Assembly (NCBI GenBank): GCA_950097015.1
Contig: CATNEN010000030.1
Span: 3,023,001 to 3,087,000, forward strand
Source: Macrostomum hystrix
Taxonomy: Eukaryota; Platyhelminthes; Macrostomidae
DNA: 64,000 nt
Direction of reading: 5' to 3'
A program made the translations under genes and the position numbers. Below are positions 1-13,622 of the stretch, piece by piece. Every line of letters begins with the position of its first letter. The stretch's first letter is position 1. The notes under the pieces were generated by a model. It saw only the letters and a program-made list of their open reading frames with translations, had not been told where the DNA came from and did not search any database.

Positions 1-524
1 CGGACGGCCACCACACGGGAGTCGCCGATGGCAGTTGGTAGAATCCAGGCCAGAGAAGCGGTCACGATGACGAGGATGCAGCGGACGGCAGTGCGGGTTG
101 TCAGGCTGCGGCTGGTCAGGACGGAGCGGCAGCGCAGAGCGGACAGCGCAGCCAGCAAGTTCAGCGACGTGAGTCCTGTCCAGCCAGTCCAGAAGACGTA
201 CCAGCGGCAGTACCAGGCGGGGAAGCGCCAGTCAGTTCGCCAGGCGGCCTGGACGTTGAGCAGTCCGGCCAGCACGCTGCACAGGAAGTTGCTGATGAAG
301 CTGCAGCACAGCAGCCAGGCGAATCCGTTCCACAGCGACTTTGTAGCCAGGTGGGTGTACACGGCGAGTCCGTTGGCGACGATGGCGACTGCAAAGATGG
401 CGCTGAAGGACACCGCGTCAACGTAGCCCTCCAGGACAGTCGGCAGGTCCTCCAGCTCATCAGGGCTTGATGTAGCACTGAAAACTGTCACTTCTAGGAT
501 TGCTTTTGTATCATTGATGTCCAT
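1..524 (-). CDS. Opsin-like GPCR, first exon, copy A (partial, runs off the window)
   Basis: This is the N-terminal exon of a rhodopsin-class receptor, read on the minus strand from an ATG at 522-524 and still open at base 1. It covers the extracellular N-terminus, TM1 to TM4 and the start of extracellular loop 2. Positions 1-465 are identical to 11004-11468, the first exon of the second opsin gene, so the membrane part of the protein is the same. Identity stops abruptly at 466. Upstream of it this copy has its own in-frame start and about 21 different residues (beginning MDINDTK). A normal start codon and an open frame argue for a live paralogue; a collapsed or duplicated assembly block cannot be excluded. 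See the gene at 9464-11500 for motif evidence. Confidence 0.7.
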   Translation of the reverse strand, partial: MDINDTKAILEVTVFSATSSPDELEDLPTVLEGYVDAVSFSAIFAVAIVANGLAVYTHLATKSLWNGFAWLLCCSFISNFLCSVLAGLLNVQAAWRTDWRFPAWYCRWYVFWTGWTGLTSLNLLAALSALRCRSVLTSRSLTTRTAVRCILVIVTASLAWILPTAIGDSRVVAV

Positions 525-782
525 TGCCTAGAGTTCGTTGGCATCAGTATGACCAGATCTAGAGAATCGGACGGATAAACTTCATTTTCTTCCTGTCTTG
601 TCCTACTCCCGGGCAAATTGCGGACCTCACGGCCAACCAGGATTGGAGAGATAGATAAACCCGACCCCTAGCCCAGTTGGGACAGTGTACAGTCAAAGAC
701 TGCGCAAATGCTTTTCAGTCTGTGGACTGGGAAAGCAATGAGGCACTAGGGTGACTTTGTTAGTCTTTGGCGCACAGCAGCG
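525..782. other. Short spacer upstream of opsin copy A
   Basis: No gene seen. A stretch near 711-735 (cagtctgtggactggga) faintly resembles the body of the tRNA-SINE family described below, but is too short to call. Confidence 0.3.
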
Positions 783-2240
783 TCAGTCTTGACACTGACA
801 AAAAGTCTTGACACTGACACAACAGTCTTGACACTGACACAACAGTCTTGACACTGACACAAAAGTCTTGACACTGACAAACAGTCTTGACACTGACAAA
901 CAGTCTTGACACTGACACAACAGTCTTGACACTGACAAACAGTCTTGACACTGACAAACAGTCTTGACACTGACAAACAGTCTTGACACTGACAAACAGT
1001 CTTGACACTGACAAACAGTCTTGACACTGACAAACAGTCTTGACACTGACAAACAGTCTTGACACTGACAAACAGTCTTGACACTGACAAACAGTCTTGA
1101 CACTGACAAACAGTCTTGACACTGACAAACAGTCTTGACACTGACACAAAAGTCTTGACACTGACAAACAGTCTTGACACTGACAAACAGTCTTGACACT
1201 GACACAAAAGTCTTGACACTGACAAACAGTCTTGACACTGACAAACAGTCTTGACACTGACAAACAGTCTTGACACTGACAAACAGTCTTGACACTGACA
1301 AACAGTCTTGACACTGACAAACAGTCTTGACACTGACAAACAGTCTTGACACTGACACAAAAGTCTTGACACTGACAAACAGTCTTGACACTGACAAACA
1401 GTCTTGACACTGACACAAAAGTCTTGACACTGACAAACAGTCTTGACACTGACAAACAGTCTTGACACTGACAAACAGTCTTGACACTGACAAACAGTCT
1501 TGACACTGACAAACAGTCTTGACACTGACAAACAGTCTTGACACTGACAAACAGTCTTGACACTGACAAACAGTCTTGACACTGACAAACAGTCTTGACA
1601 CTGACACAAAATTGTTGACACTGACAAACAGTCTTGACACTGACAAACAGTCTTGACACTGACAAACAGTCTTGACACTGACAAACAGTCTTGACACTGA
1701 CACAACAGTCTTGACACTGACAAACAGTCTTGACACTGACAAACAGTCTTGATACTGACACAAAAGTCTTGACACTGACAAACAGTCTTGACACTGACAA
1801 ACAGTCTTGACACTGACAAACAGTCTTGACACTGACAAACAGTCTTGACACTGACAAACAGTCTTGACACTGACAAACAGTCTTGACACTGACAAACAGT
1901 CTTGACACTGACAAACAGTCTTGACACTGACAAACAGTCTTGACACTGACAAACAGTCTTGACACTGACACAACAGTCTTGACACTGACAAACAGTCTTG
2001 ACACTGACAAACAGTCTTGATACTGACACAAAAGTCTTGACACTGACAAACAGTCTTGACACTGACAAACAGTCTTGACACTGACACAAAAGTGTTGACA
2101 CTGACACAACAGTCTTGACACTGACACAACAGTCTTGACACTGACACAAAAGTGTTGACACTGACACAAAATGGTTGACACTGACAAACAGTCTTGACAC
2201 TGACACAAAATTGTTGACACTGACACAACAGTCTTGAAAT
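783..2240. repeat. Minisatellite, 19-bp unit (about 75 copies)
   Basis: The unit is CAGTCTTGACACTGACAAA, with a recurrent 20-21 bp variant ending CACAA or CACAAA. Because 19 is not a multiple of three and the unit has no minus-strand stop, all three minus frames stay open for nearly 490 codons and give the same cyclic peptide. I read this as an array, not a gene. Confidence 0.95.
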
Positions 2241-2553
2241 CGGCACAGAATGCTTAAGAAAATTAAAGTTTTATTTTATAATTCCGGAATTTCGGATTTT
2301 TAACTCCTAACTAGGCGTATTTGGCTCGAAACAACAGGTGGGTGTGGCTGCGCACAGCTCAGGTTAATTAGAAAATGTCTACAACTGGGGTTGGTCGCAG
2401 CTTTATTACGGGATTTCTTTCGGGAAACTCAATTAAAACCATCGTCTTGATCTTCCTTGGAGTGCAAGGCAAGTTGCACATGTTTGAGAAAAATTAGAGG
2501 TCTAACAGGTCTAGTACTAGTCTGATTGCGTGACATGTTCGAGCTGGCAGCGG
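2241..2553. other. Intergenic spacer
   Basis: A+T-rich sequence between two arrays; no gene or repeat recognised. Confidence 0.4.
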
Positions 2554-3655
2554 TGCTTATAGTGTGAAGACTGAGGTGGGTGCTTATAGTGTGAAGACTG
2601 AGGTGGGTGCTTATAGTGTGAAGACTGAGGTGGGTGCTTATAGTGTGAAGACTGAGGTGGGTGTTGAAGGTGTGAAGACGGAGGTGGGTGTTGAAGGTGT
2701 GAAGACTGAGGTGAGTGCTGAAGGTGTGAAGACTGAGGTGGGTGCTTATAGTGTGAAGACTGAGGTGGGTGTTGAAGGTGTGAAGACGGAGGTAGGTGTT
2801 GAAGGCGTGAAGACTGAGGTAGGTGTTGAATGTGTGAAGACTGAGGTGGGTGTTGAAGGCGTGAAGACTGAGGTGGGTGTTGAAGGCGTGAAGACTGAGG
2901 TGGGTGTTGAAGGTGTGAAGACTGAGGTAGGTGTTGAATGTGTGAAGACTGAGGTGGGTGTTGAAGGTGTGAAGACTGAGGTGGGTGTTGAAGGTGTGAA
3001 GACTGAGGTGGGTGTTGAAGGCGTGAAGACTGAGGTTGGTGTTGAAGGTGCGAAGACTGAGGTGGGTGTTGAAGGTGTGAAGACTGAGGTGAGTGTTGAA
3101 GGTGTGAAGACTGAGGTAGGTGTTGAAGGTGTGAAGACTGAGGTGGGTGTTGAAGGTGTGAAGACTGAGGTGGGTGTTGAAGGTGTGAAGACTGAGGTGA
3201 GTGTTCAAGGTGTGAAGACTGAGGTAGGTGTTGAAGGTGTGAATACTGAGGTAGGTGTTGAAGGTGTGAAGACTGAGGTGAGTGTTGAAGGTGTGAAGAC
3301 TGAGGTGGGTGTTGAAGGTGTGAAGACTGAGGTAGGTGTTGAAGGTGTGAAGACTGAGGTAGGTGTTGAAGGCGTGAAGACTGAGGTGGGTGTTGAAGGT
3401 GTGAAGACTGAGGTGGGTGTTGAATGTGTGAAGACTGAGGTAGGTGTTGAATGTGTGAAGACTGAGGTGGGTGTTGAAGGCGTGAAGACTGAGGTGGGTG
3501 TTGAAGGTGTGAAGACTGAGGTGGGTGTTGAATGTGTGAAGACTGAGGTGGGTGTTGAAGGTGTGAAGACTGAGGTGGGTGTTGAAGGTGTGAAGACTGA
3601 GGTGGGTGTTGAAGGTGTGAAGACTGAGGTGGGTGTTGAAGGTGTGAAGACTGAG
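2554..3655. repeat. Minisatellite, 24-bp unit (about 46 copies), locus 1
   Basis: Units carry GTGAAGACTGAGGTGGGTG followed by TTGAA, with some variants. The same unit forms the array at 17463-18103 in the opposite orientation, and the unique sequence downstream of both arrays is also homologous. Open frames on both strands come from the 24-bp period. Confidence 0.95.
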
Positions 3656-3890
3656 GTGACTGTGGGAGTTCATGTGGGTGCGACCATTACGCCTTCCGCC
3701 CGGTTGGTGAGGAGATTCTGGGCGCCTTGGGCCCCATGAACTGGAGCTTGTGGACGAATTGGCGACCCGCATGCTTGTCCAAACTAGACAGCGGGGTGCC
3801 CGGAGGCTGTCCAGGCGGATTATCCCCGCCGCCAACGACCGTGCCAATGCGGGCCTTGGGGAAATCCGCTGAGGTTTTATTTCTAGCATT
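3656..3890 (+). repeat. Unique flank of the 24-bp array, homologous to 17225-17450 (inverted)
   Basis: About 200 bp from 3690 to 3870 align by eye, with many substitutions, to the reverse complement of 17225-17450. Shared stretches include CGCCTTCCGCCC, GATTCTGGGCGC, GCGACCCGCAT and GTGCCAATGCGGGCC. One forward frame reads through to a stop near 3871 with ELVDELATRM, against ELLELATRI in the other copy. It may be a decayed coding region; I do not recognise the protein. Confidence 0.6.
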
Positions 3891-4587
3891 TTAGACAACT
3901 AACAAATCGGTCTTATGACAATCTACAGACCATGGATTTTATTTAAACTACGCAGTTTTCTTCTCTCTGTATCTCCTTAAATATTAACCGTAGGGCTACC
4001 AAGCCATTTTGCCGCCTGTTTTTATACCAAGGGCCCCCCCCGACAAATTTTTTTGGCAGCGCCCGAATGCTAACAGCGTTGGGTGGTGACTGATTGGTTG
4101 ACAGACTAGGCGATGGTGTCCTGTGGTTGAGCTGCGCCTAATATTTTGGCTTATGCATTGAAATTTGAGAAATTCGCGTCAGGGTGTCCATAGTAGCTTA
4201 GTTCCACCTGTTGTAGCCCTTGAAGGTCCAGCAGTCTGTCTAGATAAAGGTAGGTGACCACCGAAGTCGGAGATGATGCAGGCACACTCGGGTGACATGC
4301 TGATAAAGTTTGAAGGTCTGGAAAGGCCGCACTGAGGTGCAGTGCTAATTCGTGTATAGGGTGTATGAAATACACTAGCGCTTATGGGAAAAATCGGACC
4401 TTCGGCCAGAAACATTGAATATCTCGACGGTCTGAAGAGCTGGCGACTTGATTCTTGTTTCAGAAGATGCGCAACAAAAAGTTGGTCCGTGTTCTTGAGT
4501 TTCGTGTGCTTGCATTGTTGCGTTCGGGTGCAGCAAAAAAAATTGGGGAAAAATCCCCATGAAAATCCAGACTACGGGTTAACATTT
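3891..4587. other. Non-coding stretch
   Basis: No gene recognised. Small open frames at 4151-4560 overlap on the minus strand, look random in composition and lack any motif. The region may be part of the dispersed element that includes 2554-4670. Confidence 0.3.
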
Positions 4588-4670
4588 TCCGCTCCATCCG
4601 ATTAAATAACTTCCAGAATTACATAACATCGGTATCGTCAAGATATTCAACGATTCTCGTCGTGGTGTGT
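4588..4670 (+). repeat. Dispersed repeat segment
   Basis: A segment containing AACTTCCAGAATTACATAAC and, further on, ATTCAACGATTCTCGTCG. Related copies lie at 37343-37425 (+), 18108-18165 (-) and, more diverged, 17030-17095 (-). It marks an otherwise unidentified interspersed element. Confidence 0.65.
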
Positions 4671-4974
4671 GGTGGAAAATTGTATTGTATTGATTATATT
4701 GTTAGTTATATTGTATTATTGAACTATGGATTCGCAACTGTGGATGTGCCACCAGAGTCTTCGACAAGAATCGCTGCATATTGAAAGTGAGTCGATTGTA
4801 AACGGCGAAAAATGTTAGTTCCAGATAGTTTGGAATTTCACGAAAATCGCCAAATCGGCCATTCGGTTTGGCAGCCATCGTAAAGTAGTATTTGAAATTA
4901 AGTTAAGTGATACATTAGTGGCTGTACAGTTAGTTGGCTGTAAACCCTGACCCACATGACTGTACACCTTTCCT
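4671..4974. other. Intergenic spacer
   Basis: A+T-rich; nothing recognised. Confidence 0.4.
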
Positions 4975-5490
4975 AAATGGCTGTACACCTGTTCCAAATG
5001 GCTGTATACCTGTTCCAAATGGCTGTACACCTGTTCCAAATGGCTGTACACCTGTTCCAAATAGCTGTACACCTGTTCCAAATGGCTGTACACCTGTTCC
5101 AAAATGGCTGTACACCTGTTCCAAATAGCTGTACACCTGTTCCAAAATGGCTGTACACCTGTTCCAAATAGCTGTACACCTGTTCCAAATGGCTGTACAC
5201 CTGTTCCAAATAGCTGTACACCTGTTCCAAATGGCTGTACACCTGTTCCAAATGGCTGTACACCTGTTCCAAATAGCTGTACACCTGTTCCAAATGGCTG
5301 TACACCTGTTCCAAATAGCTGTACACCTGTACCAAATGGCTGTACACCTGTTCCAATTGGCTGTACACCTGTTCCAAATAGCTGTACACCTGTTCCAAAT
5401 GGCTGTACACCTGTTCCAAATAGCTGTACACCTGTTCCAAATGGCTGTACACCTGTTCCAATTGGCTGTACACCTGTCCCAAAATGGCTG
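4975..5490. repeat. Minisatellite, 21-22 bp unit (about 24 copies)
   Basis: The unit is close to AATGGCTGTACACCTGTTCC plus one A, with regular A/G and C/T variants (AATAGCTG, AATTGGCTG). Several frames are open on both strands as a by-product. Confidence 0.95.
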
Positions 5491-5769
5491 TTCATCTGGC
5501 TGTCACTGTTCTGTTGAATATAAAAGTATAAGTAAGTCGAAAATTCTAGCCTAAATTCTAAAGTATTAGGTAAAAAGGAATTCGTTCGCTAATCTCAAGC
5601 AAAAAATTCAAATTAATGTGCGCTCAAAGCAAAAATGCATAGCATTTTGACTGCAGAGCTGATGAAACCAATTAAAGAAATGAGATTTCACTGCTGGGGC
5701 TGACTGGGCTGACTGGGTTTCAAAAACCTGCAGTTAGGCATAACGCATGGCAGGTTTGTATGGGCAGAG
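5491..5769. other. Spacer between arrays
   Basis: No gene seen. Confidence 0.4.
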
Positions 5770-6590
5770 GACTTGGGACAGTGTCTATAGGGATAGAGGT
5801 GTCTTGGGACAGAGGTGTCTATAGGGACAGAGGTGTCTTGGGACAGAGGTGTCTATAGGGACAGAGGTGTCTTGGGACAGTGTCTATAGGGATAGAGGTG
5901 TCTTGGGACAGAGGTGCCTATAGGGACAGAGGTGTCTTGGGACAGAGGTGTCTATAGGGACAGAGGTGTCTTGGGACAGAGGTGTCTATAGGGACAGAGG
6001 TGTCTTGGGACAGAGGTGTCTATAGGGACAGAGGTGTCTTGGGACAGTGTCTATAGGGATAGAGGTGTCTTGGGACAGAGGTGCCTATAGGGACAGAGGT
6101 GTCTTGGGACAGAGGTGTCTATAGGGATAGAGGTGTCTTGGGACAGAGGTGTCTATAGGGACAGAGGTGTCTTGGGACAGAGGTGTCAATAGGGACAGAG
6201 GTGTCTTGGAACAGAGGTGTCAATAGGGACAGAGGTGTCTTGGGACAGAGGTGTCTTGGGACAGAGGTGTCTATGGGCACAGAGGTTTCTTTAGGCACAG
6301 AGGTGTCTATAGGCACAGAGGTGCCTTGGGACAGAGGTGTCTTGGGACAGAGGTGTCTATAGGGACAGAGGTGTCTTGGGACAGAGGTGTCTTGGGACAG
6401 AGGTGTCTTGGGACAGAGGTGTCTTGGGACAGAGGTGTCTATAGGCACAGAGGTGTCTATAGGCACAGAGGTGTCTATAGGCACAGAGGTGTCTATAGGC
6501 ACAGAGGTGCCTTGGGACAGAGGTGTCTTGGGACAGAGGTGTCTATAGGGAGAGAGGTGTCTTGGGACAGAGGGGTCTTGGGAGGTGTTA
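5770..6590. repeat. Minisatellite, alternating 16-bp half units
   Basis: Two related halves alternate: GTCTTGGGACAGAGGT and GTCTATAGGGACAGAG. A longer period with the shortened variant GGGACAGTGTCTATAGGG recurs near 5775, 5877 and 6043. No gene. Confidence 0.95.
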
Positions 6591-7029
6591 GGTTCTAGTG
6601 CTCACAAACTGAGTGTGTCCAAATATGTAGGCACAGCCGCTACTAGTGTAAGAGGCAGTGGTTTCCTAAAAAAACAGATTTTTAGATGAAACTGTCAATC
6701 AAAGATGCCACTTCTAAAGTTTAAATCAAGAAACGCTACGTAAATAAAGAATTTCGAATTCAAAGACGCATGGGTTTCTTGCAACAGACTACTTAAAGTA
6801 GAGTGCTGATCAGTAGTAAGCAGCAAAATTTTATTTTAGTCGCTATAAGTATACCAGCAGACGAAAGGCTGAGTAGTACATAAAAAATTATGTAGTTCCG
6901 TGACACCTCAGTCACCAATGAGTAATGAACCCCTCTTGACTTACTTGACTTAGCGGCAGGGAGCCTCCATGACGGACGCAGCGAGGAGGCGGCCGGTGCC
7001 GCCCATATCGCTAACCCCTGGCAGCCAAT
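6591..7029. other. Spacer between arrays
   Basis: A+T-rich apart from a GC-rich patch near 6955-7010. No gene recognised. Confidence 0.35.
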
Positions 7030-7675
7030 GAACCCCTCATTCAGTACAAGAACCTTTCACTCAGTACAAGAACCTCTCAGTCAGTACAAGATCCTTTCAG
7101 TCAGTACAAGAACCTTTCAGTCAGTACAAGATCCTTTCAGTCAGTACAAGATCCTTTCAGTCAGTACAAGAACCTTTCAGTCAGTACAAGAACCTTTCAC
7201 TCTGTACAAGAACCTCTCAGTCAGTACAAGAACCTCTCAGTCAGTACAAGAACCTCTCAGTCAGTACAAGAACCTTTCAGTCAGTACAAGAACCTTTCAG
7301 TCAGTACAAGAACCTTTCAGTCAGTACAAGAACCTTTCAGTCAGTACAAGAACCTTTCAGTCAGTACAAGAACCTTTCACTCTGTACAAGAACCTCTCAG
7401 TCAGTACAAGAACCTCTCAGTCAGTACAAGAACCTTTCAGTCAGTACAAGAACCTTTCAGTCAGTACAAGAACCTTTCACTCAGTACAAGAACCTTTCAG
7501 TCAGTACAAGAACCTTTCACTCAGTACAAGAACCTCTCAGTCAGTACAAGAACCTTTCACTCAGTACAAGAACCTCTCAGTCAGTACAGGAACCTTTCAG
7601 TCAGTACAAGAACCTTTCACTCAGTACAAGAACCTTTCAGTCAGTACAAGAACCTTTCAGTCAGTACAAGAACGT
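7030..7675. repeat. Minisatellite, 20-bp unit (about 32 copies)
   Basis: The unit is CAAGAACCTTTCAGTCAGTA, with CTCAG/TTCAC variants placed in a semi-regular order. The open forward frame is a by-product. Confidence 0.95.
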
Positions 7676-8810
7676 AAATCCGACAGGCGTGTTACTACAG
7701 GTTGAAATCAATTGTAGGCTAACGTCTTAGTGTTGTGTTTTTTAGTACAGTTCTGCTCGCTTTTTTATGCTCCCGAATAAGGGAACTTTAGTTGGGATTT
7801 TATATGCTCTATCGATTAGATTAGCGTTAGATAATCTGGCTAGACCAGTAGAAAAAAACACCGACGGCAGACTTTTGCCGCGCCCCGTAGTGAGTACACA
7901 TGAAGGAAAGAAGAGCAGAGCATCTTCTACAGAGGGACGCGGCTGCTAACATCAAGGCATTTGAAACTGGGCAAATTCTAAACGGGATAAATCTGACACC
8001 TTTGAGAGGATCCCAGCCGCTAATCCCTAAATGACATCTCTATATTCTCGGTGGCCTACAATCTGACAATCCCATATTCACATGCTTAGGATTAGCAGTC
8101 TTTCAGAAGATTAACTGCATCGCCCCGCCCTTTGTGGAAAGCCCCGCAAAATACTTTCTTTAATTTATTAAATTTGAGAAGCGCAACGGGTTTAACCGTG
8201 TCGGCTGGATTCATCCATGGTCTCAGGGTCCAGGCATGCTTCCACGACTTGGCAACTGCATAGCTCGGGTGAGTCCTTTTTATAGATTTTATTTGTTGAA
8301 TTAAAATCAGAGAAAATCGTGATTTCTGAGTGACCTGGCTGAAAAGGAGATATCCTAATCAACAAGTAGTAATGATTTCCCATACGTGATTCCAGGTAGT
8401 GAGTGAAGAGGCTGGATTGACACGCGAAATGAATCTGAGCGACGGCAAATACACACAGGCTTCAGAGGCAATCAACAATGTTCCCGTAAAATATTAATTC
8501 AATGCGCAATAATTGTAACTGGTGTGATAGCTAGAGATTATTTGCTTATTCATTGCCAGCTTCTGAGATTGGAATAATGTGACTAATGAGTTCGCTAAAT
8601 TGAATAGAAAAAAACAAGATTTTTTCCTGACATGTCTCCCATAGCCACTTGATCAGGTGTTTAAGTCGGCTAATAATGTAACACTTCAATCAGAAATAAG
8701 TGCATTTCGGATAAACATTGATACGGCTAGGAAAATGTTGGATATTCATACTTTTACGATCAAGCGTAACTGCCCCTCTTTGGGATAAATTTAAACAGCG
8801 TATCGCGTAG
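7676..8810. other. Gene-free stretch
   Basis: About 1.1 kb, A+T-rich. Open frames at 7767-7949 (+) and 8192-8383 (-) have no recognisable domain. No RNA gene or transposon end seen. Confidence 0.4.
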
Positions 8811-9093
<283 letters not shown>

Positions 9094-9463
9094 AAAAGTC
9101 TGCAGCTCAAAAAGCCTCCTGGACTACTTGAACTAAATTTTAAAAGCAAGAAGAAAACACCAGAAAACACCGACAACACAAATGCGTCAACAACTGAACA
9201 AAAGGGAAAGACAATTAAAAGCCACAACGGACATATCTACGAATACGGATGCCTAGTTACACAAGCAGGGCTTCCAGATAAAGCAAAAAGCCAAGTTACT
9301 CAAGGACTAGAATTGTTTCCCTTGAGCTGAGAGTCGAACTCCGAACCTCTCAGATAAAATATGTTTGAAAATGAAAGGAAATTGAAACGATCAGTCGATG
9401 AAATGGCACAACAAAAATGATCACATCAAAACAGATGCAGTGATTTCGCTTCGAAATGTCGCC
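9094..9463. other. Region downstream of the opsin gene
   Basis: Presumed 3' flank or UTR of the minus-strand opsin gene. No clear polyadenylation signal or other gene seen. Confidence 0.35.
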
Positions 9464-11500
<2,037 letters not shown>

Positions 11501-11912
11501 AGCTACGCAGTACGGAGTAGAAAAAGGCTGCGTGCCAGACTAAATTATAGCGAGTCATATTTTTCGTTCGTCAAACGATGCACACCTGATCGCGTTACAC
11601 ATAAGAACGGATAATATCTAGATCAAAAGCGGCTGACTGACAGAGTGCAGTGTTCAGACAGCACCCATCTCAATTGCTTAGCGAATTGCACCTATTTCAC
11701 TATTTGAAATCTGTAGACAGGCATTGATTGAGCTATTTGATATCTGGTGAGTTTTTAGAGCGGAAAATTTGCCCGACTGGAGAAATAAGTGTAAGACTTG
11801 GCTGCAGACTATCCTCATTTCGATTTTGATATTAGATTTTTCCTTCGAATGCTAACTGCCGGAACTATGTAGGGGTACTTTAGCTGCTGCCAAGCAAGTT
11901 AAAACTTGAAAT
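11501..11912. other. Upstream flank of opsin copy B
   Basis: Presumed 5' flank of the minus-strand opsin gene. No TATA box or other site I can defend. Confidence 0.35.
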
Positions 11913-12237
11913 ATATAAGAATAATTAATAATATAACAATTGGCTACACCTGCCCCAATTGGGCCAGATGTGGAGCCGACAGCACAGCCGCAGCTATTGC
12001 GCGGCGCATCTGAAGGCTGCGTACAAGCTGTTCAGTCCATGGACTGGGGGGACGCCACACCCACCTACAATTATCCCAGCTCAGTGCTGGTACACATTTG
12101 ACAGCTGGGTTAACTGAAGCAATGCAAAGTTAAGTGTCTTGCTAAAGGACAGGAATTGTTCCAGTGGAGTCGGGAATCGAACCCCCGACCTTCAAGTTTT
12201 GAGTCCGACGCCCTAACCACTAGGCTACAACCTCTCT
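11913..12237 (-). mobile_element. tRNA-derived SINE, family 2, full-length copy
   Basis: Read on the minus strand, it starts with a tRNA-like head: GTAGCCTAGTGGTTAGGGCG (A box), then GGTTCGATTCCCGAC (B box). The body contains CAGTCCATGGACTG and GCGCCGCGCAATAGCTGCGG, and it ends with CCAATTGGGGCAGGTGTAGCC and an AT-rich tail. Related copies lie at 19882-20180 (+) and 34268-34490 (-). The tRNA-like part does not close a proper acceptor stem, so this is a SINE and not a tRNA gene. Confidence 0.85.
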
Positions 12238-12726
12238 ATATATTTATAAATACCTATCAATCTATCGAAATGATATGTGGCAAGTTGTGTTATTCAGCTG
12301 ATTGTGAAATGGTTACCTGAAATGGCTATCACTGTCAGGTATCAGTTGAAAGAATAAAACGATGTTGATAAAACAGACAAAAGGCTAAAACTGGGGGGGT
12401 TAAATCCCCGGATCATTGCTGTTCAAGGTGCTAATCCCTCAGCTCCTGTTCAATAGTATTAATTCTGTTTCACATCTATAAGATAAGATCTTTGAAACAG
12501 CTTCATCAGCTAGCTATAATATCTCCATTAATTTGATTCCTCGCTTCAATTGCCGGTTTAATTGCATTGTCCATCGACAAACAGAAACTCTTTCGTTGCC
12601 GGGTGCACCTTAGCGAGCCAGTTTTTGTAACCGGTTCAATTTAAATTATCGGCGTTACGTGTGAAGGCTATACTATTAGCTAGCTGCATTCTTTCTGAAA
12701 TTTTCCAATCCAACCTTGGGAACCTG
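12238..12726. other. Gene-free stretch
   Basis: No gene, element end or RNA recognised. Confidence 0.4.
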
Positions 12727-13622
12727 GAGTGAGAGTATCTCGCTTATTCAAGCCTGAGTAAGATAATTATCAACGGGTAATTTCCTGGGTGAGATATCTC
12801 GCTTATTCAAGCCTGAGTAAGATAATTATCAACGGGTAATTTCCTGGGTGAGAGTGTCTCGCTTATTCAAGCCTGAGTAAGATAATTATCAACGGGTAAT
12901 TTCCTGGGTGAGAGTGTCTCGCTTATTCAAGCCTGAGTAAGATAATTATCAACGGGTAATTTCCTGGGTGAGAGTGTCTCGCTTATTCAAGCCTGAGTAA
13001 GATAATTATCAACGGGTAATTTCCTGGGTGAGAGTGTCTCGCTTATTCAAGCCTGAGTAAGATAATTATCAACGGGTAATTTCCTGGGTGAGAGTATCTC
13101 GCTTATTCAAGCCTGAGTAAGATAATTATTAACGGGTAATTTCCTGGGTGAGAGTGTCTCGCTTATTCAAGCCTGAGTAAGATAATTATCAACGGGTAAT
13201 TTCCTGGGTGAGAGTGTCTCGCTTATTCAAGCCTGAGTAAGATAATTATCAACGGGTAATTTCCTGGGTGAGATATCTCGCTTATTCAAGCCTGAGTAAG
13301 ATAATTATCAACGGGTAATTTCCTGGGTGAGAGTGTCTCGCTTATTCAAGCCTGAGTAAGACAATTATCAACGGGTAATTTCCTGGGTGAGAGTGTCTCG
13401 CTTATTCAAGCCTGAGTAAGATAATTATCAACGGGTAATTCCTGAGTGAGAGTATCTCGCTTATTCAAGCCTGAGTAAGATAATTATCAACGGGTAATTC
13501 CTGAGTGAGAGTATCTCGCTTATTCAAGCCTGAGTAAGATAATTATCAACGGGTAATTTCCTGGGTGAGAGTGTCTCGCTTATTCAAGCCTGAGTAAGAT
13601 AATTATCAACGGGTAATTTCCT
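12727..13622. repeat. Minisatellite, 60-bp unit (15 copies), highly homogeneous
   Basis: The unit contains GTCTCGCTTATTCAAGCCTG and AGATAATTATCAACGGGTAA. Differences are few: a GTGTC/ATATC alternation, loss of one T, and short deletions. The homogeneity suggests recent expansion or conversion. Confidence 0.95.

Noticed and set aside
783..2240. Bacterial-like TTGACA boxes repeated in the first array
   Set aside because: A consequence of the repeat unit; the window is eukaryotic.
746..2246. Three overlapping minus-strand open frames of about 487 codons
   Set aside because: All are the same 19-bp repeat read in three frames; no start context, no unique domain.
12162..12237. tRNA gene on the minus strand
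   Set aside because: A and B boxes are present but no acceptor-stem pairing, and the sequence continues into a repeated SINE body.
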